Positions 33,882 through 45,256 of a DNA stretch of 64,000 bases are shown one piece after another. Source of the DNA: an uncultured Allobosea sp. (GTDB lineage Bacteria > Pseudomonadota > Alphaproteobacteria > Rhizobiales > Beijerinckiaceae); the NCBI RefSeq assembly GCF_945956895.1, contig NZ_CAMFJF010000015.1, forward strand, positions 1 through 64,000. The letters are read 5' to 3'. The notes beneath the pieces are model-generated. The model was given only the letters and a program-made list of their open reading frames with translations, did not search any database and was not told the origin of the DNA. Both the position numbers and the translations under genes were made by a program. Within the stretch, counting starts at the first letter, position 1. Each line of letters begins with the position of its first letter.

Positions 33882-33905
33882 AAAGGGCCGCTCGCGCGGC
33901 CCTTT
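33882..33905. terminator. Bidirectional terminator between rppH and the atp operon
   Basis: Perfect 10-bp stem AAAGGGCCGC / GCGGCCCTTT with loop TCGC. On the minus strand it is followed by TTTTT-rich sequence, the end of the atp operon; on the plus strand it can also serve rppH. Confidence 0.85.
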
Positions 33906-33930
33906 CCAAATTCCAAAGCTCAAGCGCGGA

Positions 33931-34344
33931 TCACGCCGCCTTGCGCTGTTCGAAGACGTGCTTGAACTCGTGCAGCTGCACCAACGTGTCCTGCAGGCGC
34001 TTCTTTTCGTCCTCGTTATGCGACCCGGCGAGACGGGTCTCGGCGGTCAGGATCTCGGCGTCGAGAACGGCGGTGTCGACATCCTCGAGAAAGCGGCCCT
34101 GCTCAGCCAGGATCGTCGTCGTCGCCTGATTGACCTCGACGAGGCCGCCATTGACGAAGAATTCCTTGCCGTTCTGGTCGGTCGTCTGGACGAAGACGAT
34201 GCCGGCCTTGAGCGTCGCAACCAGCGGCGCGTGGCCCGCGAGAACGGTCATCTCGCCCTCGACCGAAGGGACGATGACGCTGACGACGTCGCCCGAGAAC
34301 AGGATGCGCTCCGGCGAGACGAGTTCGAACTTGAAGGTGGCCAT
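33931..34344 (-). CDS. atpC: F1F0 ATP synthase epsilon subunit
   Basis: Central-stalk subunit that couples rotation and restrains ATP hydrolysis. At 137 aa it has the N-terminal beta-sandwich: FELVSPERILFSGDVVSVIVPSVEGEMTVLAGHAPLVATLKAG, the family signature. The C-terminal helices (AEILTAETRLAGSHNEDEKKRLQDTLVQLHEF) are short as in alphaproteobacteria. Last gene of the atpHAGDC operon, 113 bp from atpD because a palindromic repeat is inserted. Confidence 0.97.
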   Translation of the reverse strand: MATFKFELVSPERILFSGDVVSVIVPSVEGEMTVLAGHAPLVATLKAGIVFVQTTDQNGKEFFVNGGLVEVNQATTTILAEQGRFLEDVDTAVLDAEILTAETRLAGSHNEDEKKRLQDTLVQLHEFKHVFEQRKAA

Positions 34345-34364
34345 CGTTTCATTCTCCCCGGCTC

Positions 34365-34446
34365 GTCATGGCCGGGCTTGAGCCCTGCCATCTCGGAAAC
34401 CAGCAGTTTCTGGTCATGAGATCCCCGGGCGAGCCCGGGGATGACG
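34365..34446. repeat. Palindromic repeat between atpD and atpC
   Basis: Starts GTCATGGCCGGGC and ends CCCGGGGATGAC, with inner arms that can pair (CCCGGGCGAGCCCGGGG). Lies inside an operon, so it would form a hairpin in the atp mRNA without necessarily ending it. Confidence 0.7.
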
Positions 34447-34457
34447 CATTCGGTCGC

Positions 34458-35957
<1,500 letters not shown>

Positions 35958-36016
35958 CTAGCGCATTCGGATGTGACGGCTGCCGGCGGCTCGCGCCACC
36001 GGCGAAGATTAGGCGG

Positions 36017-36886
36017 TTAGAGCGCTTCCGCGCCGGAGATGATCTCGATCAGTTCCTTCGTGATCATCGCCTGGCGCGAGCGGTTATAGAGCTGCGTCTG
36101 CTTCTTGATCATCTCGCCGGCGTTGCGCGTGGCGGAATCCATCGCCGACATGCGCGCGCCCTGCTCGGAAGCAGCGTTTTCAAGCAACCCGCGCAGGACC
36201 TGGACGGTCAGGTTGCGCGGCAACAGCGCTTCCAGGATCTCGCCCTCGTCCGGCTCGTAATCGTAGACGGCATCGGTCTGCTTCGTCCCTTCCGGAATCT
36301 CGGCCGGGATGATGCGCTGCGCCGTCGGGATCTGGGCGATCACCGAGCGGAACTTCGAGAAGAACAGGGTCGCGACGTCGAACTCGCCGTTCGCGAAACG
36401 GGCCAGTACGTTCTGGGCGATCGCCTCGGCATTGGCGAAGCCGACCTGCTTGAACTCGCGCAAGTCGACGAACTCGATGATCTCCGACGCGAACTGGCGA
36501 CGCAGGATATCGTAGCCCTTCTTGCCGACGCAGATGATCTTGACCGTCTTGCCGTCGGCCTTCAGCGCATTCGCCTTGTCACGCGCCAGACGCGCGATCG
36601 ACGAGTTGAAGGCGCCGCACAGGCCGCGCTCGGCGGTCAGTACCAGCAGCAGATGCACCTTGTCGGAGCCCGTGCCGGCGATGAGGCGCGGCGTGCTCGA
36701 ACCGGACACGCCGGAAGCGAGGTTCGACAGCACCGTCTCCATGCGCTCGGCATAGGGGCGCGCGGCCTCGGCGGCCGTCTGCGCCCGGCGCAGCTTCGCA
36801 GCCGCGACCATCTGCATGGCCTTGGTGATCTTCTGCGTCGCCTTCACCGAGGCGATGCGGTTTCTAAGATCCTTCAAAGAAGGCAT
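36017..36886 (-). CDS. atpG: F1F0 ATP synthase gamma subunit
   Basis: Rotor shaft of the F1 part, 289 aa. The N-terminal helix [35 protein letters not shown] and the C-terminal helix [41 protein letters not shown] form the coiled coil, with the family signature at the end. Lies between atpA and atpD. Confidence 0.97.
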   Translation of the reverse strand: MPSLKDLRNRIASVKATQKITKAMQMVAAAKLRRAQTAAEAARPYAERMETVLSNLASGVSGSSTPRLIAGTGSDKVHLLLVLTAERGLCGAFNSSIARLARDKANALKADGKTVKIICVGKKGYDILRRQFASEIIEFVDLREFKQVGFANAEAIAQNVLARFANGEFDVATLFFSKFRSVIAQIPTAQRIIPAEIPEGTKQTDAVYDYEPDEGEILEALLPRNLTVQVLRGLLENAASEQGARMSAMDSATRNAGEMIKKQTQLYNRSRQAMITKELIEIISGAEAL

Positions 36887-36901
36887 GTGGCGCTCTCACC
36901 C

Positions 36902-37010
36902 CGTCATGGTCGACCTTGTGTCGACCATTCACGTCTGGAACCTCATTCTCATCTCCCACGCCCGCCGCACTCGCGGCGAAGACGTGGATGGTCGGGACAA
37001 GCCCGACCAG
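36902..37010. repeat. Palindromic repeat between atpA and atpG
   Basis: Two hairpin units: CATGGTCGACC...GGTCG-type on the left and GGTCGGGACAAGCCCGACC on the right, framed by CACGTC / GACGTGG. A second repeat interrupting the atp operon. Confidence 0.7.
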
Positions 37011-37022
37011 AACGCCCGCTGA

Positions 37023-38555
37023 TCAGGCGAAGGACTTCGCGAAGCCCGCGACGATGTCCTTGAGCTTGGCGGCGTTGGCGTCCGACAGATCCTTGGTCGA
37101 GCCGATCTCGTTGAGCATATCGGCATGCTTGCCGCGCACCAGCGAGAGCAGGCCGTCCTCGAAGGCGCGGACCTTGGTGACCGGCAGCGCGTCGAGATAG
37201 CCGTTCACGCCGGCATAGATCACGACAACCTGCTCTTCCATCTTCAGCGGCGAGAACTGCGGCTGCTTCAGGAGCTCGGTCAGGCGGGCGCCGCGGTTGA
37301 GCAGGCGCTGCGTGACCGCGTCGAGGTCCGAGCCGAACTGCGCGAAGGCGGCCATCTCGCGATACTGGGCGAGCTCGCCCTTGATCTTGCCGGCGACCTT
37401 CTTGGTCGCCTTGGTCTGCGCCGAAGAGCCGACGCGCGACACCGAGAGGCCGACGTTCACCGCCGGGCGGATACCCTGGTAGAACAGGTCCGTCTCCAGG
37501 AAGATCTGGCCGTCGGTGATCGAGATCACGTTGGTCGGGATGTAGGCGGAGACGTCGTTGGCCTGGGTCTCGATGACCGGCAGCGCCGTCAGCGAGCCGA
37601 GGCCGGCGGCCTCGCCCATCTTCGCCGCGCGCTCGAGCAGGCGGGAGTGAAGATAGAACACGTCGCCCGGATAGGCTTCGCGGCCCGGCGGGCGGCGCAG
37701 CAGCAGCGACATCTGGCGGTAGGCGACGGCCTGCTTGGAAAGGTCGTCATAGATGATGACGGCGTGCATGCCGTTGTCGCGGAAGAACTCGCCCATGGCG
37801 CAGCCGGCGAAGGGTGCCAGAAACTGCATCGGGGCGGCGTCCGAGGCGGTCGCAGCCACGACGATCGAGTACTCGAGAGCGCCACGCTCCTCCAGGACCT
37901 TCACGAACTGCGCAACCGTGGAGCGCTTCTGGCCGACGGCGACGTAGACGCAGTAGAGCTTCTGGCTCTCCGGCGAACCTTCGCCGTTCAGCGACTTCTG
38001 GTTCAGGATGGTGTCGAGCGCGACGGCGGTCTTGCCGGTCTGGCGGTCGCCGATGATGAGCTCGCGCTGGCCGCGGCCGATCGGGATCAGGGCGTCGATC
38101 GCCTTGAGGCCGGTCGCCATCGGCTCATGCACCGACTTGCGCGGGATGATACCGGGGGCCTTGACGTCGACGCGGGCGCGCTTGGCGGCCTTGATCGGGC
38201 CCTTGCCGTCGATCGGGTTGCCGAGCGCGTCGACGACGCGGCCGAGCAGCTCCTTGCCGACGGGGACGTCGACGATGGCGCCGGTGCGCTTGACTGTCTG
38301 GCCTTCCTTGATCTCGCGGTCGGAACCGAAGATCACAACGCCGACATTGTCGCTCTCGAGGTTGAGCGCCATGCCGCGCACGCCGGACTCGAACTCGACC
38401 ATCTCACCGGCCTGGACCTTGTCGAGGCCGTAGACGCGGGCGATGCCGTCACCGACGGAGAGAACCTGGCCGACTTCGGTAACCGAAGCTTCCGAGCCGA
38501 AATTCGAGATCTGAGCCTTCAGGATGGCGGAGATTTCAGCGGGGCGGATGTCCAT
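37023..38555 (-). CDS. atpA: F1F0 ATP synthase alpha subunit
   Basis: Non-catalytic nucleotide-binding subunit, 510 aa. N-terminus [44 protein letters not shown]; Walker [11 protein letters not shown] (near 170); signature [15 protein letters not shown]. The start overlaps the atpH stop (TGATG), so the two are coupled. Confidence 0.98.
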   Translation of the reverse strand: MDIRPAEISAILKAQISNFGSEASVTEVGQVLSVGDGIARVYGLDKVQAGEMVEFESGVRGMALNLESDNVGVVIFGSDREIKEGQTVKRTGAIVDVPVGKELLGRVVDALGNPIDGKGPIKAAKRARVDVKAPGIIPRKSVHEPMATGLKAIDALIPIGRGQRELIIGDRQTGKTAVALDTILNQKSLNGEGSPESQKLYCVYVAVGQKRSTVAQFVKVLEERGALEYSIVVAATASDAAPMQFLAPFAGCAMGEFFRDNGMHAVIIYDDLSKQAVAYRQMSLLLRRPPGREAYPGDVFYLHSRLLERAAKMGEAAGLGSLTALPVIETQANDVSAYIPTNVISITDGQIFLETDLFYQGIRPAVNVGLSVSRVGSSAQTKATKKVAGKIKGELAQYREMAAFAQFGSDLDAVTQRLLNRGARLTELLKQPQFSPLKMEEQVVVIYAGVNGYLDALPVTKVRAFEDGLLSLVRGKHADMLNEIGSTKDLSDANAAKLKDIVAGFAKSFA

Positions 38556-39145
38556 CAGCCGACCTCTTTCATGGCAAGACGAATTGAATTGAGCTTGGTT
38601 TTCAGCGAGGCGTCGACCATGCGGGAGCCCATCTTGACGATGAGCCCGCCGATCAGGGTCGGGTCGATCTTGATCGCGACGTCGACATCCTTGCCGGCGA
38701 CGCCCTTCAGCGCCGCGCGGATCTCGTCGACGCGCTTGGCCGTCGGCTGCTCGGCGACCGTCACCTCGGCGGAGACGATACCCTTGGCCTCGGCGACCAG
38801 ACGCTTGTAGCCGGCGATCATGCCCGGCAGCGCGAAAAGGCGGCGCTTGCTGGCAACGAGGCCGATAAAATTGGCGGCAATGCCGGTGATGCCGGCCTTC
38901 TCGAGCACGACCTTGATCGCCGCGACCTGCTCCTCGGCGGTGAAGGCCGGGCTCTCGATCAGGCGGGTGAGGTCGGCGCTCTCGGCGAGCAGACCGTTGA
39001 AGCTATCCAGAGCGGCCGCGACGGTGTCGATCGCACCCGCCTCCTCAGCCAGCTCGAACAGAGCGGTGGCATAGCGCTGAGCTACGCCCGACACCAATGT
39101 CCCCTGCGATCCGCCTTCAGCCACGCTTCCCGTCTCTCGTTTCAA
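38555..39145 (-). CDS. atpH: F1F0 ATP synthase delta subunit
   Basis: Peripheral-stalk subunit, 196 aa by the ATG at 39145. The conserved part begins [22 protein letters not shown], and the C-terminal signature is [33 protein letters not shown] at 39124 with GGGAAG upstream is an alternative start, giving 189 aa. First gene of the operon; F0 genes are not in the window, as is usual for alphaproteobacteria. An inverted repeat lies 69-92 bp upstream. Confidence 0.95.
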   Translation of the reverse strand: MKRETGSVAEGGSQGTLVSGVAQRYATALFELAEEAGAIDTVAAALDSFNGLLAESADLTRLIESPAFTAEEQVAAIKVVLEKAGITGIAANFIGLVASKRRLFALPGMIAGYKRLVAEAKGIVSAEVTVAEQPTAKRVDEIRAALKGVAGKDVDVAIKIDPTLIGGLIVKMGSRMVDASLKTKLNSIRLAMKEVG

Positions 39146-39213
39146 GGAACCACACCGGCGACCTTCGGAACGAAGGTGGAGTGCATGGTCCCGGCGCTGC
39201 GAGTATCTTAGGC

Positions 39214-39237
39214 GCGAAGTCGGCTAGACGACTTCGC
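39214..39237. promoter_or_regulatory. Inverted repeat between priA and atpH
   Basis: Perfect 9-bp arms GCGAAGTCG / CGACTTCGC with a 6-base loop. It could be an operator or leader hairpin of the atp operon, or a weak end signal for priA. There is no T run on the minus strand. Confidence 0.4.
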
Positions 39238-39332
39238 GACCGAAATGTGGCGGTGCACTAGCATGTGGTTCCGGACCGCGCAATCGCTGATTGGCCATCA
39301 TAAGCGGCGATTTTGCCGCGCCTTTCAGCCGT

Positions 39333-41537
39333 TCAAAGGAAGCTTTGCGGATCGACATCGACCGCGACGCGGACCGAGCCCTTCGGCCGGGGCGCCCGTT
39401 TCAGCCAGGCGCGCAGGTAATCCTGCAGGTTGATCTCGCGCGCCGTCTTGACGATCAGGCGCATGCGATGGCGCCCGCGCAGCACCGCTAAAGGCGCTTC
39501 CGCCGGCCCCAGCACCATGATTCCGTCACCAGCCTCGGCCGAGCGCGCCAAAGCCCTAGCATGGCTTTCGGCCTCGGCCTGACTGTTGGCGGAGACGATC
39601 AGCGCCGCCAGTCGCCCGAAGGGTGGCAGGCCCGCCGCCTCCCGCGAGGCCTCCTCTGCGGCATAAAACCGCTCCGGATCCCCCGAGATCAGGGCTTTCA
39701 GCACGGGGTGCTCGGGGTCATGCGTCTGAAGCAGGGCGCGGCCCGGCTTCTCGCCCCGCCCTGCGCGTCCTGTGACCTGCCGCAACGCCTGGAAGGTCCG
39801 TTCCGCCGCGCGCGGATCGCCGGACGTCAAGCCGAGATCGGCGTCGATCACCCCGACCAGTGTCATTCCGGGGAAATTATGGCCCTTGGCGACGAGCTGC
39901 GTGCCGATGACGATGTCGAATTCCCCCTCGGCCACCGCCATCAGCTCCGTCTTCAGCCGTTCCGTCCCGCCCGGAAAATCGCTGGAGAGCACGATCGAAC
40001 GCGCCTGTGGAAAAAGTGTCGCGACCTCCTCGGCGAGACGCTCGACGCCAGGCCCGCAGGCCACGAGGCTCTCGGGCTTGTGGCAGGCAGGGCATTCATG
40101 CGGCCGGCGCTCGACATGGCCGCAATGATGGCAGACCAGCGCGCGCCGGAAGCGATGGTCGACCAGCCACGCCGAGCAGTTCGGGCACTGGAAGCGATGG
40201 CCGCAATCGCGGCACAGCGTCAGCGGTGCATAGCCGCGCCGGTTGAGGAAGAGCAGCGACTGCTCCTTGGCCTCCAGATTGACCTCGACCGCCTTGATCA
40301 GCGCGCCCGAGAGCCAGCGCCCGCGCTCCGGCTTGTCGCGGCGCAGATCAACGAGACCGAGCTGCGGCAACTCACGCCCACCGAAGCGCTCCGGCAGCTT
40401 GAGATGGGCATAGCGCCCACGCTCGGCATTGACGCGGGTCTCCAGCGAGGGCGTCGCGGAAGCCAGCACGACCGGCGCATTCTCGATGCGCCCCCGGACC
40501 ACCGCCATGTCCCGGGCATGATAGGAGACGCCGTCCTCCTGCTTGTAGGCGCTCTCATGCTCCTCATCGACGACGATGAGGCCGAGATCGCTATAGGGCA
40601 GGAACAGGGCCGAGCGGGCGCCGGCCACGACCTTGGCCTCCCCGCTCGCAATTGCCGCTTGCAAACGCTCGCGCTTGCGGCCGGTCACCGCCGAATGCCA
40701 CAGGCCGGGCCTGACGCCGAAACGGGCCTCGAACCGGTCGATGAACTGCGCGGTCAGCGCGATCTCCGGCATCAGGATCAGGCTCTGGCGGCCGAGCCGG
40801 ATCGCCTCCGCCACCGCCTCGAAATAGACCTCCGTCTTGCCCGAACCGGTGACGCCTTCGAGCAGCGAGACGCCGAACGCTCTAGCCTGCACCGACTTGA
40901 CCAGCGCCTGCGCGACCTCGCCTTGCCCTTCCGAGAGTTCAGGCACGGCATGATCGGGATCGGGCAGGGCCGCAATCGCCTCGCGCGGCAGGGGCACGAC
41001 GATGAAGGTACCGGCATCGACGAGCGAATCGATCACCGCAGCGCTGACGGAAGCTGCCTCGGCCAGCGCCGATTTCGCGATCAGCAGGCCGCCCTCCGCC
41101 GCAGCGATGGCGCGCGCCCGCGCCGGCGTCATCCGCCCCGGCGGCGGACCGGCGAGCCTGACGCCGAGCTTGGGCCGCTCCGGCGTGTCGTCCGGCTGGC
41201 GCCGCAGTGCCAAGGCCAGCACCGAGCCCTTGGGCGCGAGCGTATACCAGGCCACCCAGTCGACGAGCTTGCGCAGCGCCGGATCGAGCGGCGGCATGTC
41301 GTATTTGCCGGCGACCTTCTTGAGATTGCCGCCGCGCCCGGATCCGACCTCCCAGACCACACCGACAGTCTCGCGCGGGCCGAGCGGCACCTGCACGACA
41401 TCGCCGGGCTTGAGCACGAGCCCGGCCGGCACGGCATAGCTATAAGCCTGGTCGAGCCCGAGCGGGATCAGCACGTCGACCGTCCCGGCCGGCGCCTCTT
41501 CACTCATGTCGTCGTTGATCAGGTCGAACTGCGCCAT
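39333..41537 (-). CDS. priA: Primosomal protein N' (PriA helicase)
   Basis: Superfamily 2 helicase that restarts stalled replication forks. N-terminal 3'-end binding domain (VDVLIPLGLDQAYSYAVPAG); Walker A GVTGSGKTEVY; Walker B VVDEEHESAYKQ; and the four-pair zinc module CRDCGHRFQCPNC...CHHCGHVERRPHECPACH. About 735-742 aa, normal. The start is uncertain: ATG 41561 lies in a palindromic repeat, 41537 is used here, and 41507 (MSEEAPAG) is also possible; none has a clear ribosome site. The priA-atpHAGDC order is conserved in Rhizobiales. Confidence 0.95.
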   Translation of the reverse strand: MAQFDLINDDMSEEAPAGTVDVLIPLGLDQAYSYAVPAGLVLKPGDVVQVPLGPRETVGVVWEVGSGRGGNLKKVAGKYDMPPLDPALRKLVDWVAWYTLAPKGSVLALALRRQPDDTPERPKLGVRLAGPPPGRMTPARARAIAAAEGGLLIAKSALAEAASVSAAVIDSLVDAGTFIVVPLPREAIAALPDPDHAVPELSEGQGEVAQALVKSVQARAFGVSLLEGVTGSGKTEVYFEAVAEAIRLGRQSLILMPEIALTAQFIDRFEARFGVRPGLWHSAVTGRKRERLQAAIASGEAKVVAGARSALFLPYSDLGLIVVDEEHESAYKQEDGVSYHARDMAVVRGRIENAPVVLASATPSLETRVNAERGRYAHLKLPERFGGRELPQLGLVDLRRDKPERGRWLSGALIKAVEVNLEAKEQSLLFLNRRGYAPLTLCRDCGHRFQCPNCSAWLVDHRFRRALVCHHCGHVERRPHECPACHKPESLVACGPGVERLAEEVATLFPQARSIVLSSDFPGGTERLKTELMAVAEGEFDIVIGTQLVAKGHNFPGMTLVGVIDADLGLTSGDPRAAERTFQALRQVTGRAGRGEKPGRALLQTHDPEHPVLKALISGDPERFYAAEEASREAAGLPPFGRLAALIVSANSQAEAESHARALARSAEAGDGIMVLGPAEAPLAVLRGRHRMRLIVKTAREINLQDYLRAWLKRAPRPKGSVRVAVDVDPQSFL

Positions 41538-41556
41538 CGCCAAAAACACCACCGCC

Positions 41557-41662
41557 GTCATCCCGGACGGAGCGAAGCGGAGATCCGGGATCCATCATAG
41601 GGTGCCGCGCTCTACGATGGATCCCGGATCGGCGCCGCTGACGCGGCTTGTCCGGGATGACC
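41557..41662. repeat. Palindromic repeat between priA and xerC
   Basis: GTCATCCCGGACGGAGCGAA...TCCGGGATGAC with inner arms GATCCGGGATCCAT / ATGGATCCCGGATC. Lies between divergent genes and overlaps possible upstream starts of priA and xerC, which argues against those starts. Confidence 0.75.
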
Positions 41663-41731
41663 GCGTGTTTCGCTCGCCAGTGTCTAGCACCGATTCGGCT
41701 GCTGTTAAGGCAGGAGAGTCATGCTTCCCTT

Positions 41732-42658
41732 ATGACCGATTTCGACTCCTTCCGGCGCGACTGGCTTTCGCATCTCGCGGCCGAGCGGCGCCTCTCGCCG
41801 AAGACGCTGGAGGCCTATTCTCGCGATCTCGGCCAGTTCCACGCTTTCCTCACCGGGCACCTCGGCGGCGCGCCCTCGCTTTCCGACATCGCCGCGCTGA
41901 AGCCCGTCGACCTGCGCGCCTTCCTCGGCCAGCGCCGACGCGACAATGTTGGCAACCGCACCCTGATGCGCCAGCTCGCGGCGCTGCGCTCCTTCGCCCG
42001 CTTCGGCGAGCGCCAGGGCAAGCTCACCGCCGCCGCCTTCGCCGCGACGCGAGGTCCGCGCCTCGGCAAGTCGCTGCCACGCCCCCTCGAACCCTCGGCC
42101 GCGCGCGCCGTCACCCAAGCCGATACCCGCGCCGGCGAGGAGCGCGAGCAATGGATCCTCGCCCGCGATGCTGCCGTGCTCGGCCTGCTCTATGGCAGCG
42201 GGCTGCGCATCTCGGAGGCGCTCTCGCTCGCCCGCGCCCAGGCCCCGCAACAGGCCGGGGACACGCTGACCGTCATCGGTAAGGGCAGCAAGACGCGGAT
42301 GGTGCCGGTGCTACCCGTCGTGGTCACGGCGATCGCGGAATATCTCAAGCTCTGCCCCTGGCGCCTGCCACTGGGCGGCCCACTCTTCGTCGGCGCCAAG
42401 GGCGGGCCGCTCTCGCCGCGCATCATCCAGCTCGCGGTCGAGGGCTTGCGCGGCGCACTCGGCCTGCCCTCCTCGGCCACGCCGCATTCCCTGCGCCATT
42501 CCTTCGCGACGCATCTGCTCGGGCGCGGCGGCGACCTGCGCGCCATCCAGGAATTGCTCGGCCACGCCTCGCTCTCAACGACGCAGATCTATACCCGCAT
42601 CGATTCGGCCCGGCTGATGGCGGCCTATGACGCCGCCCATCCCCGCGCCGGGCACTGA
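41732..42658 (+). CDS. xerC: Tyrosine recombinase XerC
   Basis: Resolves chromosome dimers at dif with XerD. 308 aa. N-terminal SAM-like domain (WLSHLAAERRLSPKTLEAYSRDLGQF); catalytic residues in YGSGLRISEAL (Arg), GKGSKTRMVP (Lys), TPHSLRHSFATHLL (His-x-x-Arg), LLGHASLSTTQIYTRI (His, Tyr287). Start 41732 (MTDFDSFRRDW) matches the family. This is the housekeeping enzyme and not related to the island's integration. Confidence 0.95.
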   Translation: MTDFDSFRRDWLSHLAAERRLSPKTLEAYSRDLGQFHAFLTGHLGGAPSLSDIAALKPVDLRAFLGQRRRDNVGNRTLMRQLAALRSFARFGERQGKLTAAAFAATRGPRLGKSLPRPLEPSAARAVTQADTRAGEEREQWILARDAAVLGLLYGSGLRISEALSLARAQAPQQAGDTLTVIGKGSKTRMVPVLPVVVTAIAEYLKLCPWRLPLGGPLFVGAKGGPLSPRIIQLAVEGLRGALGLPSSATPHSLRHSFATHLLGRGGDLRAIQELLGHASLSTTQIYTRIDSARLMAAYDAAHPRAGH

Positions 42659-42724
42659 ACGCATCCCTCTTGATGCCGCAACGGAACACCCTCACAAGGC
42701 GCCAGCCACCCTGGGGATGATTCG

Positions 42725-43285
42725 ATGTCAGGCCATGTCGAGACGCCGGAAAACGGCAACAAGAAGATCGCGCTGCTGATTGCCGTGCTGGCGCTGCTGC
42801 TGGCGCTGGCCGAGATCGGCGGCAAGAACGCCGAGAACGAGGCGGTCGCCAAGAATATCGAGGCCTCCAACCTCTGGGCCTTCTTCCAGGCGAAGACGAT
42901 CCGCGGCACCGTCGTGCGCACAGCGACGGAGGCGATGGAGCTCGATCTCGCCGATACCACCGACGCTGCCGCGCGCGAACGGCTACAGAAGCGCATCGAG
43001 GCCTGGAAGGCGACGGCGACCCGCTACGACACCGAGCCCGAAACCAATGAAGGCCGCAAGGAGCTGGCCGCACGGGCCAAGGCGGCCGAGCAGAAGCGCG
43101 ACGACTACAAGGCCCGCAACGAGAATTTCGAGATCGCCTCGGGCCTGCTCCAGATCGGCATCGTCGTGGTCTCGGCCTCGATCATCACCGGCGTGACGCT
43201 GCTCGCCTTCGTCGGCGGCGGCCTGGGCGCCGCTGCGATCGGCTTCATGGGCCTCGCGCTCTTCGCACCGCATCTGCTGTTCTGA
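42725..43285 (+). CDS. DUF4337-like membrane protein
   Basis: A 186-aa protein with an N-terminal membrane helix (KIALLIAVLALLLALAEIGG, about 14-33), a charged helical middle region (residues 40-135), and two C-terminal hydrophobic segments (LLQIGIVVVSASIITGVTLLAFVGGG; AAAIGFMGLALFAPHLLF). This layout and the motif KNIEASNLWAFFQAKTIR match DUF4337 proteins. Function unknown. Converges with the ABC permease genes. Confidence 0.87.
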   Translation: MSGHVETPENGNKKIALLIAVLALLLALAEIGGKNAENEAVAKNIEASNLWAFFQAKTIRGTVVRTATEAMELDLADTTDAAARERLQKRIEAWKATATRYDTEPETNEGRKELAARAKAAEQKRDDYKARNENFEIASGLLQIGIVVVSASIITGVTLLAFVGGGLGAAAIGFMGLALFAPHLLF

Positions 43286-43300
43286 GGGCGCGCGGCGACC

Positions 43301-44161
43301 TCACCGGGCGCGCCGCAAGCGCGGATCAACCGCGTCGCGCAGACCGTCGCCCAGCAAGTTGAAGCCCAGCACGGTCAAGGCGATCGCGGCCCCCGGAAAG
43401 ATCGCGAGCCAGGGCTGTGTCGCCATGAAGGTCTGCGCCTCGTTGAGCATCCGTCCCCAGGACGGATTCGGCGGCTGCGTGCCGAGGCCGAGATAGGACA
43501 GCCCCGCCTCGGCCAGCACCGCGAGCGCGAACTGGATCGTCGCCTGCACCACCAGGATGCCGGCGATATTCGGCAGGACATGGCGCAGTGTGATCTGCCG
43601 GTTGTTCAGGCCCGCCGCCCGCGCCGCCTGGATGAAATCCTGCGCCCAGACCTGCAAGGCCGCCCCGCGCGAGAGCCGCGCGAAATAGGGCAGGTTCAGA
43701 ACGGCGATGGCGACGATCGCGTTGAGCATGCCCGGCCCCGCGATCGCGGTCATCATGATCGCGGTCAGCACGGCCGGAAAGGCATGCGTGAAATCGGCCG
43801 TGCGCATGATGATGTGGTCGAGGATACCGTCACGCCGGACGGACGCGGCCAGCCCCAGCGCCGTGCCTGCGACCATGCCGATGCCGACCGCGCCCAGCCC
43901 CACCGCCAGCGAATTGCGCGCGCCGACCATGATCATCGAGAACACGTCGCGGCCGAACTGGTCCGTGCCGAACCAATTCGCGGCGGAGGGCCCCTTCAGC
44001 CGGTTCAGAATCATCATCTGCGTCGGCTGGTAGGGCGTCCAGACGTAAGACGTCAGCGCCGCCGCAACGACGAGCATGGCCAGCACGATGCCGATCACGA
44101 AGGAGGGCGCGAGCCACCAGTGTCGCTTGCCGCCGGGCGCCTTGTCCTGAACCGCGCTCAT
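43301..44161 (-). CDS. ABC transporter permease, DppC/OppC type
   Basis: A 286-aa inner-membrane permease with about six helices and the inner-loop EAA motif region GAALQVWAQDFIQAARAAGLNNRQITLRHVLPNIAG. Pairs with the DppB-type protein encoded upstream, overlapping it by 4 bp. No ATP-binding subunit gene follows: the next gene is unrelated and on the other strand. Confidence 0.9.
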   Translation of the reverse strand: MSAVQDKAPGGKRHWWLAPSFVIGIVLAMLVVAAALTSYVWTPYQPTQMMILNRLKGPSAANWFGTDQFGRDVFSMIMVGARNSLAVGLGAVGIGMVAGTALGLAASVRRDGILDHIIMRTADFTHAFPAVLTAIMMTAIAGPGMLNAIVAIAVLNLPYFARLSRGAALQVWAQDFIQAARAAGLNNRQITLRHVLPNIAGILVVQATIQFALAVLAEAGLSYLGLGTQPPNPSWGRMLNEAQTFMATQPWLAIFPGAAIALTVLGFNLLGDGLRDAVDPRLRRAR

Positions 44162-45102
44162 GATTGCCTCAGGCGCGGATCGATCAGCCCATAGAGCAAT
44201 TCGACCGCAAAATTGATCAGGATCGCCAGCCCGGCAAAGAGCATGACGAGGTCCTTGACCACGATCAGGTCATGCTGGGCGATGGCCTGGAAGACCAACC
44301 GTCCCAGCCCCGGCAGCGCGAAGACGTTCTCGATGATGATCGCCCCCGCGATCAGCACCGAAAACTGAAGGCCGAGGATGGTGACGACCGGGATCAGCGC
44401 GTTGCGCAGCGCATGCCGACGCATTGTCGTGCCTTCGCTCAGCCCCTTGGCGCGGGCAGTGCGGACGAAATCCTCCTGCAGCGTGTCGAGCATCGAGGAG
44501 CGCGTCACCCGCGCGATGATCGCGGCCTGCGGCAGGGCGAGCGCCAAGGCCGGCATCAATAGCGCCTTGAGGGAGACGCCGATCCCCGCCTGCCAGCCCG
44601 GGAAGCCGCCGGCCGGCAGCCAGCCGAGCCCGACCGCGAAGACGAGCACGAGCAGAAGGCCGAACCAGAAATTCGGGATGGCGAGCCCGGCCTGCGCGAA
44701 GGCCATCACGCCGGCGTCAGTGAGCCTGCCATGGCGCGAAGCCGCGAGCATGCCGAGCGGAATGCCGATCGCCGTCGCCAACGCGATCGCCATCAGCGCC
44801 AGCGGCAGCGTCACCGCCATGCGCTCGGCAATGAGCTGCAGCACCGGCACGCGATAGGTATAGCTCTGGCCGAGATCGCCGGTGGCGAGCCCGCCCAGCC
44901 AGAGCAAGAAGCGCAGCACCGCCGGCTTGTCGAGGCCCATCTCGGCCCGAAGAGCGGCCAGCGCCTCCGGCGCGGCATTGAGGCCGAGCGTCACCGCCGC
45001 CGGATCGCCCGGCAGGATTTCGAGCACGACGAAGATCACCACCGCCGCCGCGAGCAGGGTCAGGCCCAGCGCGGCGAGACGGCGCAGGATATAGCCGATC
45101 AC
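44158..45102 (-). CDS. ABC transporter permease, DppB/OppB type
   Basis: A 314-aa permease. N-terminal MIGYILRRLAALGLTLLAAAVVIFVVLEILPGDPA is characteristic of DppB-like subunits. EAA-loop region STMLDTLQEDFVRTARAKGLSEGTTMRRHALRNALIPV-like segment near residue 200. Co-transcribed with the DppC-type gene; separated from the binding-protein gene by a palindromic repeat. Confidence 0.9.
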   Translation of the reverse strand: MIGYILRRLAALGLTLLAAAVVIFVVLEILPGDPAAVTLGLNAAPEALAALRAEMGLDKPAVLRFLLWLGGLATGDLGQSYTYRVPVLQLIAERMAVTLPLALMAIALATAIGIPLGMLAASRHGRLTDAGVMAFAQAGLAIPNFWFGLLLVLVFAVGLGWLPAGGFPGWQAGIGVSLKALLMPALALALPQAAIIARVTRSSMLDTLQEDFVRTARAKGLSEGTTMRRHALRNALIPVVTILGLQFSVLIAGAIIIENVFALPGLGRLVFQAIAQHDLIVVKDLVMLFAGLAILINFAVELLYGLIDPRLRQS

Positions 45103-45121
45103 GCCCCACCCCTCTCCACGC

Positions 45122-45232
45122 CGTCATCCCGGACAAGCCGCGCAGCGGCGCCGATCCGGGATCCATGCCGGAGCGCTTCTGGCAAAGGTTCAGGCATGGA
45201 TCCCGGGTCTCCCTCCGGTCGCCCGGGATGAC
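45122..45232. repeat. Palindromic repeat within the ABC importer operon
   Basis: CGTCATCCCGGACAAGCCG...GCCCGGGATGAC with inner arms GGATCCATGCC / GGCATGGATCC. Lies between binding-protein and permease genes, where a stable mRNA hairpin could raise the level of the binding-protein message relative to the permeases. Confidence 0.75.
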
Positions 45233-45256
45233 CCGGCTGGGTCCATGACGGTGGGA

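Noticed and set aside
37125-38810. Long plus-strand open frame of about 560 codons across atpA/atpH
   Set aside because: Antisense shadow of conserved atp genes, without ribosome site or family match.
39561-41600. Plus-strand open frame of about 680 codons across priA
   Set aside because: Reverse-frame shadow; the priA motifs on the minus strand are decisive.
41732-42658. XerC as a mobile-element integrase
   Set aside because: Sequence, length and the priA/atp neighbourhood fit the housekeeping recombinase; there are no attachment repeats around it.
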